In this document: positions 1-7,985 of the stretch, piece after piece | Layout of the letters: every line of letters starts with the position of its first letter | How positions within the stretch are numbered: position 1 is the first letter of the stretch | DNA from: Caldilinea sp. | Lineage (GTDB): Bacteria; Chloroflexota; Anaerolineae; Caldilineales; Caldilineaceae | Reading direction: 5' to 3' | Length of the DNA stretch: 23,007 bases | NCBI GenBank assembly: GCA_026389955.1 | Contig: JAPLGY010000496.1 | Coordinates: 1 to 23,007 of the forward strand | The notes under the pieces: model-generated | Databases searched by the model: none | What the model was told of the DNA's origin: nothing | Seen by the model: only the letters and a program-made list of their open reading frames with translations | Translations under genes and position numbers: made by a program

Positions 1-138
1 ATTGGACTCTTTCCCAATCTCTTTTTTGACAAGATCAACCCTTCAGTCGAGGCGATGCTGGCCACGCGCAGTGCCCTGATCCAGCAGGCTACGGCGGAGC
101 AGATGCCGGTGTTGGCCGAAACAGTGGAGGAAGAATGA
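1..138 (+). CDS. nuoM: NADH-quinone oxidoreductase subunit M, C-terminal 45 codons (partial)
   Basis: The reading frame is open from the first base and ends at the TGA at 136-138. It reads IGLFPNLFFDKINPSVEAML and continues through a hydrophilic tail ending ETVEEE. The pattern G-(L/I)-x-P-N-x-(F/L)-x-x-x-I-x-P-S-V is typical of the end of NuoM, one of the antiporter-like proton-pumping membrane subunits of respiratory complex I. The identification also rests on the next gene being nuoN, which follows nuoM in the standard nuo order. The stop codon overlaps the nuoN ATG (ATGA at 135-138), so the two are translationally coupled. Only the tail lies in the window; the rest is off the left edge. 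Confidence 0.85.
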   Translation: MGLFPNLFFDKINPSVEAMLATRSALIQQATAEQMPVLAETVEEE

Positions 139-1522
139 ACAGCGCAGCCTTGAATCTTGACCTGACCGCACTTCTGCCTGCGCTGGGGATGGTGGTAGCC
201 GCCGCCGTCGTCCTGTTGTTGGACATAGCCAACCGTGGCGGTCGTGCGCCGACCCGTCCCTGGCTGCCGTGGGGGGCATTGGCCGGCGTGGTGGCGACCG
301 CAGCGCTCTCGATCTGGCTGATCGGCCAGCCTGCTGCTTCCTTTTAGGGGATGGCGATCCACGACGAGCGGGCCCAGGCGTTGAATCTGGTCGTGCTCAC
401 CGGGGCGGCTCTGACCATCTTGCTCAGCGTGCGGTACATTCCGAATGTCAACGGCCAGACCGGCGAATACTACAGTTTGATCCTGCTGGTCAGTGCGGGC
501 ATGATGGTGATGGGCGCGGCGACCGACCTGATGGTGGTCTTTCTGGCCCTGGAGATCTTCTCGTTGGGGCTGTACATCCTGGCTGGGCTCCGCCGCAGCG
601 ACCGGCGCAGCAGCGAAGCGGCGATGAAGTATTTCCTGCTCGGTGCTTTTGCCAGCGCTTTTTTTGTCTATGGGGCAGCCTTTGTCTACGGGGCCACGGG
701 CAGCACCCGTTTTGACCTGATTAGAGACGCCCTGCTGGCGGGGCGGGCCGACCCGCTGCTGCTCTCCGCCGGGGCGGCGCTGTTGATCGCCGGGTTTGGG
801 TTCAAGGTCAGCCTGGTCCCCTTTCACATGTGGACCCCTGATGTCTACCAGGGAGCGCCGACACCGGTCACCGCCTTCATGAGCATCGGCACCAAAGCTG
901 CCGCTTTTGCTGCCTTTTACCGCTTCTTCACAGAGGCCCTTGCGACCGAACAGGCCAGCTGGGGGATGGCGCTGGCCATTTTGGCGGCGCTGACCATGAC
1001 GCTGGGCAACCTGGCTGCGCTGCGCCAGAGCAGCCTCAAGCGGCTGCTTGCCTACTCGAGCATCGCCCACGCCGGCTACTGATCCTGCTCGAGCGGCAGG
1101 GGGAGATGGACGCGCTGGGCAGCCGGCTCAACGGCATCGCCCGCCGCCAGCCGATGCTGGCGCTGCTGGCGACCATTTTCTTTTTCAGCCTGGCGGGTGT
1201 GCCGCCCTTTGCTGGTTTCTTCGCCAAGTTCTATGTCTTCGCTGCTGCTGTGCAGGGCGGCTGGTCCTGGCTGGCTGCCATTGCCATGCTCAACAGTGCC
1301 ATCGGGGCCTGGTACTATCTGCGGATTGTGGTCAATATGTACTTTGCCGAGCCGACTGCCGAGACGCGGATCGAGGCCGAGCAGCTGAGCGTGCCGCTGA
1401 CGGTCACGCTGAGCCTGGCGGCTGTTTTCACGGTTGCACTGGGGGTGCTGCCCTGGGTCTGGACCGAACTGGTGCAGAGCGGTCTGGTCAGCGTCGTCGT
1501 CGGCGGGCTGGCTGCCCGCTGA
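135..1522 (+). pseudogene. nuoN: NADH-quinone oxidoreductase subunit N, disrupted by an amber codon and an internal deletion/frameshift
   Basis: NuoN is an antiporter-like proton-pumping membrane subunit of complex I. The frame opens at the ATG at 135 (coupled to nuoM) and is stopped by TAG at 345-347. The same frame resumes at once with GMAIHDERAQALNL and carries normal NuoN sequence (GEYYSLILLVSAGMMVMG, PVTAFMSIGTKAAAFAAF, LLAYSSIAHAGY) to a TGA at 1080-1082. Sequence then continues in another frame as ILLERQGEMDALGSR, then FFFSLAGVPPFAGFFAKFY, to TGA 1520-1522. In intact NuoN, about 34-35 residues (one transmembrane helix and its loops) normally separate the AHAGY motif from the (V/I)xLxER stretch. 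They are absent here, so about 100 bp seem deleted, with a length of 1 modulo 3 to explain the frame change. As written no full NuoN can be made. Genuine decay and sequence or assembly error cannot be told apart from this window. Confidence 0.88.
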
Positions 1523-1526
1523 GCCA

Positions 1527-1546
1527 GCGCTCGGTTTTTAGAGCGC
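1527..1546. terminator. Short hairpin between convergent nuoN and the glutamate-cysteine ligase gene
   Basis: A 6-bp GCGCTC/GAGCGC stem encloses an 8-nt loop containing five T residues. It sits at the meeting point of the two convergent genes and runs into the 3' end of the ligase gene. The stem is short and no T tract follows it, so a role in termination is only possible. Confidence 0.3.
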
Positions 1547-2866
1547 GCCAGGCCGGAGGGTCACGTGGTCGAGCAGCCCTTGGATTCCATCCTGACGAAA
1601 GACGATGCGGGCGCGCTGGGCTGGGTTTTGACGGCGTTCCACCCGGCGCCAGAGTGGGCTTAAAAGCCGTTCTTCTCCCCGTCTGCGTGCAGCCAGCGCT
1701 TCCTCTGCCAGGGCCAGCGCACGCTGCAGCAGCTGGGGGGCAGGTTGCGGCGCATCCAACCCATACCGAACCACCTGCTGGTGGTAGAGACGCATTTTTT
1801 CCCAGTAGTCTTCGCCCAACGCCTCGACAATCAACGCAGAGACGGTGGAGGCAGCTTCGACCAACCCCAAATTGAGCGCAGCGACAGCCATGTTCTCCCC
1901 CCAGGGCTGCTGACAGGCCGGGCGGATCTCCAGCGTGCCGTAGGCGGCACGCAGCCGTGCGCTGTTCCAGATATAGTGTTCGTGAAAGAGAAACGCAGCG
2001 TAGTCGGCGCCGTGCTCGCGCAGGTATTCGGTGAAGGGGATGGAGCTGGGGACAATTTCGCCGCCGGCCCGCAGGATCAAATAGGTGGACTGGGAGACTG
2101 TCTCGATGAAGTCGGCCAGACTGGTCATTGGCCGTGCCAACATTCCATGTCGGTGTTCGTTGGCACGGATAGCGGCCATCCCCCCCTCGCGTGCGCTGCA
2201 GTAGGGGCTGTCCTGTCCGCCGTAGATGGGAGAATTGGCGCACAGCGCAATGATGATCGGTGTCACCAGGCTGCCGAAGTTGAGCAGCTGCACCATCTCT
2301 TCTCGGCTGACCGAGACATGGAGCTGGTCAGCGGCTGTGACCGTGTACCAGAGCCAGGGGTCTCCCATCGCACGAAAGAGGCTCAGATAGCGTTGTTTGG
2401 GGGACATGATGCGCAGCTGCGGGGGGGTCACCGGCTGGATCCCGTAGCCAAGCACTCGCCAGCCTGCACGTGCGGCTGCGCTGACCAGCCGGGAGACCGC
2501 CTCGGCCATCAGCTGTTGAATTTCGAACAGATCCTGGCAGGGGCGGGTGGTCACCTCGATGGTGCCCAGCCCGACCTCCAGCGCGTAGGAATAATCGGGC
2601 CCTTTGAGGCCTGTGATAAAGTTGCGTTGGGGTCCGGGCCCATACTCGGGTTCGAGCTGGGGGTTGGCCAGCAGCGTCTGCCAGAGACGCCGTACATCGA
2701 CGGTCTCCCCATTGGTGTCGACCACGGGGAACTCTGCTTCGCGCCCGACCGTGCGCAGGGCTGGGCGTTCGACAGCAAAGCCTGCGGCAAAGCGCTCTGC
2801 CAGCGCGGCAAAAATCTGTTCCAGCGAACGATCCGGAGAAATCGGTGCGAGCCTCTGCCCGGACAT
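1538..2866 (-). CDS. Glutamate-cysteine ligase family protein (GCS2 type)
   Basis: The 442-residue protein matches the GCS2 family, ATP-dependent ligases that join glutamate and cysteine (first step of glutathione or related thiol synthesis) or carry out similar carboxylate-amine ligations. Visible motifs are [12 protein letters not shown] near residues 39-50 (the Glu-rich metal/ATP site at the start of the fold), the strand [20 protein letters not shown] around 95-114, [16 protein letters not shown], and the late [18 protein letters not shown] characteristic of the family. Length is normal and no lesion is seen. The ATG at 2866 has a strong AAAGGAGG ribosome-binding site just upstream. The gene lies 33 bp downstream of the HAD gene and is probably co-transcribed with it. 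No glutathione synthetase gene is in the window, so the final product is unknown; a YbdK-like or ergothioneine-type EgtA role is an alternative. Confidence 0.82.
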   Translation of the reverse strand: MSGQRLAPISPDRSLEQIFAALAERFAAGFAVERPALRTVGREAEFPVVDTNGETVDVRRLWQTLLANPQLEPEYGPGPQRNFITGLKGPDYSYALEVGLGTIEVTTRPCQDLFEIQQLMAEAVSRLVSAAARAGWRVLGYGIQPVTPPQLRIMSPKQRYLSLFRAMGDPWLWYTVTAADQLHVSVSREEMVQLLNFGSLVTPIIIALCANSPIYGGQDSPYCSAREGGMAAIRANEHRHGMLARPMTSLADFIETVSQSTYLILRAGGEIVPSSIPFTEYLREHGADYAAFLFHEHYIWNSARLRAAYGTLEIRPACQQPWGENMAVAALNLGLVEAASTVSALIVEALGEDYWEKMRLYHQQVVRYGLDAPQPAPQLLQRALALAEEALAARRRGEERLLSPLWRRVERRQNPAQRARIVFRQDGIQGLLDHVTLRPGAL

Positions 2867-2899
2867 GCGCCCCCTCCTTTGGGAGAATTCCCGCTCTGC

Positions 2900-3577
2900 T
2901 CAGAGAATTCGATCGACGATCGAAGGGAGCTGACGAAAGTCTCGACAGACGGCGGTCGCTCGTGTGGATCGGCTGTCCCGGTCGACGATTCCGGTGTACA
3001 GCACCGAACGCATGCCGACCGCAAGCGGGCCGAGCACGGATTCACCCACTTCATCTGAAAACAGAAAGAGCCGAAAGTATTGCAGCAGCCCATGCTGGTC
3101 GAGCAGACGGCGTATTCCGCGGCCGGTCGTGTGGATCGTATCGGAGATAATGCCCAGCCTGTAGCGCTGGGCGAGCTCGGCCAGCGCAGTGTGAACGTGG
3201 GGGGCGAATGCAGGGGCGATCTGCACCTCCATCGTCTCGATGGCACGGGCCAGTTCGCTGACTTCACGCACCAGGGCTGCGTAGTGGCCGGGGGGCGGGC
3301 TGAGCCCCAGGGCGTCGTACGCGTAGCTGATGCGCCGGTGCACACCGGGTGTCTGGTGGTCGGTGTGCCACGCCTCGCGGAAACGGAAGTTGGCCTGGCG
3401 ATAGGCCTCGGCGGCGGCAGAGGGGGAAATCTGCGGATAGCGGCTCGCAACATGTCGGACAAAGAGTTCGCACCGTTCGTCTGCTTTGGGGGAAAGGCCG
3501 AGCTGTGCCCGCTTGGGCTCGTCTGAATCGTCGATGGCGATCGTATCCCAAAAATCAAAGGTCACTGCCTGAATCAT
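2900..3577 (-). CDS. HAD-superfamily hydrolase, apparently lacking the segment with motifs III and IV
   Basis: The 225-residue protein starts as a typical C1-cap HAD phosphohydrolase: motif I is TFDFWDT (nucleophile Asp8, with Asp11), followed by a helical cap and motif II as IISDT (Ser145). After FSDEVG (173-178) a normal family member continues with the motif III Lys (KPDP) and about 30 residues later the motif IV acidic residues (VGDSxxxD). Here the sequence jumps from GES at 178-180 to VLGPLAVGMRSVLYTG, which normally follows motif IV. The frame is kept, so a protein is made, but it should lack the catalytic Lys and the Mg2+-binding Asp residues. I chose the ATG at 3577 because the fold begins there; an upstream in-frame ATG at 3667 would add 30 residues unlike the family. 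The substrate is unknown. It is a likely operon partner of the downstream ligase gene. Confidence 0.78.
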   Translation of the reverse strand: MIQAVTFDFWDTIAIDDSDEPKRAQLGLSPKADERCELFVRHVASRYPQISPSAAAEAYRQANFRFREAWHTDHQTPGVHRRISYAYDALGLSPPPGHYAALVREVSELARAIETMEVQIAPAFAPHVHTALAELAQRYRLGIISDTIHTTGRGIRRLLDQHGLLQYFRLFLFSDEVGESVLGPLAVGMRSVLYTGIVDRDSRSTRATAVCRDFRQLPSIVDRIL

Positions 3578-3585
3578 ATAGACAA

Positions 3586-3615
3586 CAGTATACCACAATT
3601 TCCCAGCCAGGGTCA
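3586..3615 (-). promoter_or_regulatory. Candidate extended -10 promoter giving a leaderless HAD transcript
   Basis: On the minus strand TGTGGTATACTG (3597-3586) contains a TGn-TATACT extended -10 box at 3592-3587. A weak -35 candidate, CTGACC, lies 18 nt upstream. The HAD ATG at 3577-3575 begins only 9 nt after the -10, so transcription would start at or within a few bases of the start codon, and no ribosome-binding site would be transcribed. The same 12-nt core precedes eutA. Confidence 0.45.
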
Positions 3616-3624
3616 GTTCGATTC

Positions 3625-3654
3625 TTAACCTGACCACAATACAACGTTCATACT
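3625..3654 (+). promoter_or_regulatory. Candidate promoter of the ABC importer/PHP operon
   Basis: TTAACC at 3625-3630 and CATACT at 3649-3654 are separated by 18 nt and face the lipoprotein gene at 3725. Both boxes deviate from consensus, so this is tentative. Further down the leader, TGTAGAAAA (3678-3686) and TTTTCTGACA (3689-3698) form an imperfect inverted repeat that could be an operator. A ribosome-binding site AGGAGAAAG lies shortly before the ATG. Confidence 0.3.
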
Positions 3655-3724
3655 GTTCGTCTATCATCCACAGTCGTTGTAGAAAATTTTTTCTGACAAA
3701 ACCACTGAGGAGAAAGTAGAAACC

Positions 3725-5716
3725 ATGAAGTCGTATCGTCTTTTATTGGGCGTGATGCTTTTCACGCTGCTGTTGGGTGCCTGTGCGGCGCCGGCGGCGC
3801 CGGCGGGGGAGATGCCTGCTGCAGCAGAGCAGAGCATGCCGGTCAGCGCAGAGGGCCCTTGCACCAGCTATCAGGAATCTCCGATGTTGACGGAGAAAGT
3901 TGTTGCGGGTGAACTGCCTCCCGTTGCAGAGCGTCTGCCGCTCAACCCGTTGGTGGTACAGCCCTACGAAGGGATTGGGCAGTACGGTGGCGAGTATCTG
4001 GGCCTGTACGACGGTGTCCGTCTGGCAGAATTTCGCGCTTTTGGCTACGAGGGGCTTGTGCGCTGGAGTGTGGATGGGAGTGAAGTGATTCCCAACATTG
4101 CTGAAGGTTGGGAAATCAGCGAAGACGGGACGGCCTACACCTTCAAATTGCGGGAAGGGATGCGTTGGTCGGATGGCGAGCTTTTCACCGCCGACGATAT
4201 TCTTTTCTGGTGGGAACAGGTGGAGACCAACAAGGAAATCTACCCCAATCCCTACCCTTACTTTGTCGTCGACAGCCAGCCAGCAGCGGTGACCAAAATC
4301 GACGATTTGACCGTAGAATTCAAATTTGCAGCGCCCAACGGGCTTTTTCTGACAAACCTGGCCTCTTCGTACGGTGTGCGTGTCACCCAGTTTCCAGAGC
4401 ATTATTTGAATCAGTTCTCCAACCTGCTCAACCCTGAGGGGGTTGCTGAGAGGATGGCTGCGGACAATCAGACAGAATATGGCCCGTGGTGGGTCAGCCG
4501 GGTTGGCAGCTACGGCCAGCCGGCCGAGTACAACGACCCGAACCGTCCGTCGCTGCAGCCTTGGATTCCGACAACCCCCTACATTGGTGCAGAACGGTTC
4601 ACCTTCACCCGCAACCCATACTATTTCAAGGTAGACCCTGCCTGCAACCAGCTGCCCTACATTGATTTGCGCACCTGGACATTGGCGACCGACCCAGAGG
4701 TGCGTCTGCTCAAAACGCTCAACGGCGAAGAGTACTTCAGCGAGCGTTCGATCAGCCAGCCGCCGAACAAGGCAGTTTTCTTTGAATATCAGGAGACGGG
4801 CAACTATCGCTTGATCGATGTCATCAACAGCGATTTGAACGTCATGCTGGTGCACATGAAGCTGACGCATCCCGATGCGGTGCGTGCGCAGATCATGCAG
4901 GACAAAAATTTCCGCATCGGGCTCTCCCATGCGATGGATCGGCAGAACATTATCGACACGGTCTACATCGGCCAGGGGGAGCCGTACCAGCGGGCCCCAC
5001 GGCCGGAATCTCCGTTCTACAACGAGCGCCTGGCCAAAGAGCACACCGAATACGATGTAGAGGGGGCCAATCAAGCGTTGGATGCGGTGTTGCCCGACAA
5101 GGATGCGGAAGGGTTCCGGCTGGCTCCCAACGGCGAGCGTTTTGTCTTCAACGTTTTGGTGAACCAGGGTTTTCGGCCCGACTGGGTAGACGTGATGGGG
5201 ATTGTCAAGCTGAACTGGGAAGCAGTCGGTCTGGCAACCAATCTGGTCGTTGTGGGCGATGATGTCTGGCGCCAGCGCATTCGTGAAGACGATGTCGACG
5301 CGTATGTCTGGGCAGGTGAGAATGGTACCGGTCTGCTGCCCTTGGTCTCTGCCGGCGAATATGTGCCTGAGGCGGCCTGGGGATGGGCAGCTTGGGAAGC
5401 TGTCACCCTTCGCGGTGTGGCAGAGCCTGCAGACCCGGTTGTCGAACCGCCGGCCGAACTGCAGCGTCAGTATGAGCTGACCGCCGGTCTGCGCCAGGCC
5501 ATCGGCATTGAAGCGCAGACCGACATCATGAACGAGATTTTGGAGTTGACTGCGGATCAGTTTTACACCATCGGGCTGAGTCTGCCCAAGGGCGACTACC
5601 GTGCGGTCAACAACGCGCTGCGCAACGTGCCCAACCCGGTCATCGCCGGTTGGCTCTATCCGGGCCCGTCACCGGCAAATTTTGAGACCTTCTATCTCGA
5701 CCCTGCTGCACAGTAA
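3725..5716 (+). CDS. ABC transporter substrate-binding lipoprotein (cluster 5, peptide/opine/nickel class)
   Basis: This is a 663-residue extracytoplasmic solute-binding protein of the SBP_bac_5 family, the receptor of the importer encoded by the next three genes. Residues 1-19 are a signal peptide with lipobox LLGAC (lipid-anchored Cys20), then an Ala/Pro/Glu linker. The mature part has family hallmarks: EGLVRWS, IPNIAEGWEISEDGTAYTFKLREGMRWSDG with FTADDILFWWE, and ARRP-type region replaced by QNIIDTVYIGQGEPYQRAPRP. It belongs to the large chloroflexal subgroup of about 650 residues in which the C-terminal lobe ends with a NFETFYLD-like tail. The ligand cannot be read from sequence. An AGGAG-type ribosome-binding site supports the start. 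A strong hairpin follows the stop, before the permease gene. Confidence 0.92.
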   Translation: MKSYRLLLGVMLFTLLLGACAAPAAPAGEMPAAAEQSMPVSAEGPCTSYQESPMLTEKVVAGELPPVAERLPLNPLVVQPYEGIGQYGGEYLGLYDGVRLAEFRAFGYEGLVRWSVDGSEVIPNIAEGWEISEDGTAYTFKLREGMRWSDGELFTADDILFWWEQVETNKEIYPNPYPYFVVDSQPAAVTKIDDLTVEFKFAAPNGLFLTNLASSYGVRVTQFPEHYLNQFSNLLNPEGVAERMAADNQTEYGPWWVSRVGSYGQPAEYNDPNRPSLQPWIPTTPYIGAERFTFTRNPYYFKVDPACNQLPYIDLRTWTLATDPEVRLLKTLNGEEYFSERSISQPPNKAVFFEYQETGNYRLIDVINSDLNVMLVHMKLTHPDAVRAQIMQDKNFRIGLSHAMDRQNIIDTVYIGQGEPYQRAPRPESPFYNERLAKEHTEYDVEGANQALDAVLPDKDAEGFRLAPNGERFVFNVLVNQGFRPDWVDVMGIVKLNWEAVGLATNLVVVGDDVWRQRIREDDVDAYVWAGENGTGLLPLVSAGEYVPEAAWGWAAWEAVTLRGVAEPADPVVEPPAELQRQYELTAGLRQAIGIEAQTDIMNEILELTADQFYTIGLSLPKGDYRAVNNALRNVPNPVIAGWLYPGPSPANFETFYLDPAAQ

Positions 5717-5737
5717 GCGGGATTCGGTATCACCCCG

Positions 5738-5768
5738 GACGTCGGCAGGCGGGCAACCTGCCGACGTC
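5738..5768 (+). other. Intercistronic stem-loop after the binding-protein gene
   Basis: A perfect 12-bp stem (GACGTCGGCAGG/CCTGCCGACGTC) closes a 7-nt loop in the 72-nt gap between the binding-protein stop and the permease ATG. There is no following T tract, so it looks less like a full terminator than an element that protects the 3' end of the binding-protein message or partly attenuates, which would favour binding protein over membrane subunits. Confidence 0.7.
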
Positions 5769-5788
5769 TGCATGGAGAGGAGTTGTCG

Positions 5789-6775
5789 ATGGTTCGGTAT
5801 ATTGTCAAACGTCTGCTGTTGATGGTTCCCACGTTGGTGGCGATTTCGATTGTCAGTTTTACCATCATCAACCTCCCCCCTGGGGATTTTGTCGACCGGA
5901 TTGTAGCACAGCGGCTGACTGCCGGGGAGGCGGTTACCGCCCAGGAGGCAGCGGATCTGCGCGCTTTTTACGGGCTTGACCGCTCAGTGGGCGAGCAGTA
6001 TGTTGTCTGGGTTTCGAATATTTTTGTGCGCGGCGATTTTGGCCGTTCTTTTCGTTGGGATTTGCCTGTGCGCGATCTGGTCTGGGAACGCATGGCGTTG
6101 ACCTTGCTGCTTTCGGTGTCCAGTCTGCTCTTCATCTGGGTGGTGGCGATCCCGATCGGAATTTTTTCGGCTGTGCGTCGGTATTCGCTGGGCGACTACA
6201 TCGCTACCTTTCTGGGCTTTGTTGGGGTTTCGATCCCCAACTTTTTATTGGCATTGGTGCTGATGTTTATTTCGTTTCGTTACTTCGGCCAGAGTGTTGG
6301 GGGGCTTTTTTCTCCCGAGTACATCAACGCGCCCTGGAGTCTGGCCAAAATTTTGGATCTGCTCGGCCATCTGTGGATTCCGATGATTGTGCTTGGGACT
6401 GCCGGCACCGCCAGTCTGGTCCGTACGTTGCGCGCCAATTTGCTGGATGAATTGAGCCGTCCCTACGTAACCACTGCCCGCACCAAAGGGCTGCCAGAAT
6501 CCTGGCTGATCGTCAAATACCCGCTCCGCCATGCACTCAACCCGTTTGTGAGCGATCTGAACGGAATTTTTGTGGACCTGGTGTCGGGTTCTACGATTGT
6601 GGCGGTCGTGCTCAGTCTGCAGACAACCGGCCCTTTGTTGCTGGATGCGTTGCGTTCAGAAGACATGTTTCTGGCGGGAAGTTTTATCATGCTCATGAGC
6701 ATGCTGGCTGTGGTCGGCACCCTTTTTTCAGATATCCTGTTGGCTTGGTTGGACCCACGGATTCGGTATCGTTAG
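5789..6775 (+). CDS. ABC transporter permease, DppB/OppB-like
   Basis: The 328-residue integral membrane protein starts YIVKRLLLMVPTLVAISIVSF, the standard first helix of DppB-type permeases, followed by a long periplasmic loop with the NLPPGDF and YGLDRSVGEQYVVWV signatures. The BPD_transp_1 domain occupies roughly residues 95-325 and contains the ATPase-coupling EAA-like loop RTKGLPESWLIVKYPLRHALNP. It ends SDILLAWLDPRIRY, as the family does. I chose ATG 5789 because the GAGAGGAG ribosome-binding site sits 6 nt before it; the in-frame TTG at 5783 abuts that site. It forms the import channel with the next permease. Complete, about six membrane helices, no oddity seen. Confidence 0.92.
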   Translation: MVRYIVKRLLLMVPTLVAISIVSFTIINLPPGDFVDRIVAQRLTAGEAVTAQEAADLRAFYGLDRSVGEQYVVWVSNIFVRGDFGRSFRWDLPVRDLVWERMALTLLLSVSSLLFIWVVAIPIGIFSAVRRYSLGDYIATFLGFVGVSIPNFLLALVLMFISFRYFGQSVGGLFSPEYINAPWSLAKILDLLGHLWIPMIVLGTAGTASLVRTLRANLLDELSRPYVTTARTKGLPESWLIVKYPLRHALNPFVSDLNGIFVDLVSGSTIVAVVLSLQTTGPLLLDALRSEDMFLAGSFIMLMSMLAVVGTLFSDILLAWLDPRIRYR

Positions 6776-6822
6776 CCGTTGTGGGTTCAAAGACGGGGTA
6801 TTCTCCAAGGAAAGCAACACCC

Positions 6823-7959
6823 ATGCAAATTCACAACAGTTCAACTGCGGGCGAAGCAATCGACAGCGCCGAGGGGGCGCGTGCAGGGCAGTGGTGGCTG
6901 GTCTGGCGTAAGTTTCGCCGACATCGTCTGGCCATGATCGGCGGATTTTTCACAGTTGTGCTCTATCTGGTTGTCTTTTTTGCTGAATTTTTGGCCCCCT
7001 TTTCTCCTGACCGATACAGTGCAGAGTACACTTACGCGCCCCCCCAGAGCCTGCATCTGCTGCACTGGGATTCGAGCCAGGGCTGGTTTTCCCCCTATGT
7101 GAACGGCTACAAAATTGAAGTCAACTACGAACAGGGGCGCCGTCTCTTTGTGGTCGATCCAGAGAAACGCCACCCTGTGGGATTTTGGGTTCAAGGGGAT
7201 TCTTATCGATTGTTGGGGGTCTGGCAAACTGACCGCCATTTGATCGGCCCGCTGGACCCTGCTGCGCCGATGTATCTGCTGGGAGCTGACCGGCTGGGGC
7301 GAGATGTTTTGAGCCGCACGATCTACGGCACGCGCGTGTCGATGAGCATCGGTCTGGTGGGGGTGGGGCTCAGTCTCTTTCTGGGAATTTTGCTTGGGGG
7401 ACTTTCAGGCTATTTTGCTGGCTGGACAGACAATCTGATTCAGCGAGTGATCGAATTTTTGCAGTCCATCCCTTCCATCCCGCTTTGGATCGGGCTGGCG
7501 GTGGCCATCCCGGCCGAGGTTCCACCGGTACAGGTCTATTTTCTGATCACCGTCATTTTGTCGGTGGTCGGATGGACCGGGCTGGCGCGTGTGGTGCGTG
7601 GACGATTCTTTGCTCTGCGCACGGAAGATTTTGTCAAGGCGGCTCGTCTTGACGGGTGCAGCACACTGCGCATTCTTTTTCGCCACATGGTGCCCTCGTT
7701 TATGAGCCACATCATTGCTGTCGTGACGCTGGCCATTCCAGGGATGATTCTGGCAGAAACTTCGCTCAGTTTTTTAGGGATTGGCCTGCGTCCACCCACA
7801 GTCAGCTGGGGGGTGCTCTTGCAGGAGGCACAGAATATTCGTTCGATTTCAACTGCGCCCTGGCTGCTGTTGCCTGGGTTGGCTGTGGTGATCGCCGTGC
7901 TTGCCCTCAATTTTTTGGGGGATGGTCTGCGGGATGCCGCTGACCCCTACACGGTTTAA
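6823..7959 (+). CDS. ABC transporter permease, DppC/OppC-like
   Basis: The 378-residue protein is the second channel subunit. An N-terminal cytoplasmic stretch leads into [14 protein letters not shown] and the first helix, as in DppC. The periplasmic region between helix 1 and [22 protein letters not shown] is about 100 residues longer than in E. coli DppC; this insertion is typical of the permeases that partner the large chloroflexal binding proteins. BPD_transp_1 follows, with the coupling loop [19 protein letters not shown], then [19 protein letters not shown] and the usual [10 protein letters not shown] end. ATG 6823 has AAGGAAAG upstream; an upstream in-frame GTG/ATG-type extension overlapping the previous gene looks unlike the family. 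It lies 47 nt after the DppB-like gene. Confidence 0.92.
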   Translation: MQIHNSSTAGEAIDSAEGARAGQWWLVWRKFRRHRLAMIGGFFTVVLYLVVFFAEFLAPFSPDRYSAEYTYAPPQSLHLLHWDSSQGWFSPYVNGYKIEVNYEQGRRLFVVDPEKRHPVGFWVQGDSYRLLGVWQTDRHLIGPLDPAAPMYLLGADRLGRDVLSRTIYGTRVSMSIGLVGVGLSLFLGILLGGLSGYFAGWTDNLIQRVIEFLQSIPSIPLWIGLAVAIPAEVPPVQVYFLITVILSVVGWTGLARVVRGRFFALRTEDFVKAARLDGCSTLRILFRHMVPSFMSHIIAVVTLAIPGMILAETSLSFLGIGLRPPTVSWGVLLQEAQNIRSISTAPWLLLPGLAVVIAVLALNFLGDGLRDAADPYTV

Positions 7960-7985
7960 GCCGCAGCGGAGATGATGAGGAGATC

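Noticed and set aside
2908..2924. Near-perfect palindrome TTCGATCG-A-CGATCGAA
   Set aside because: It lies inside the C-terminal codons of the HAD gene (IVDRIL region), has a single central base so cannot form a good hairpin, and is explained by CGATCG-rich coding sequence.
1745..3058. 437-codon plus-strand frame across the ligase and HAD genes
   Set aside because: Antisense to two recognised genes, with no motif of its own.
3743..5074. Long open frame (443 codons) on the minus strand opposite the binding-protein gene
   Set aside because: It is the antisense shadow of a clearly recognised lipoprotein gene, has no family resemblance and no start signal.
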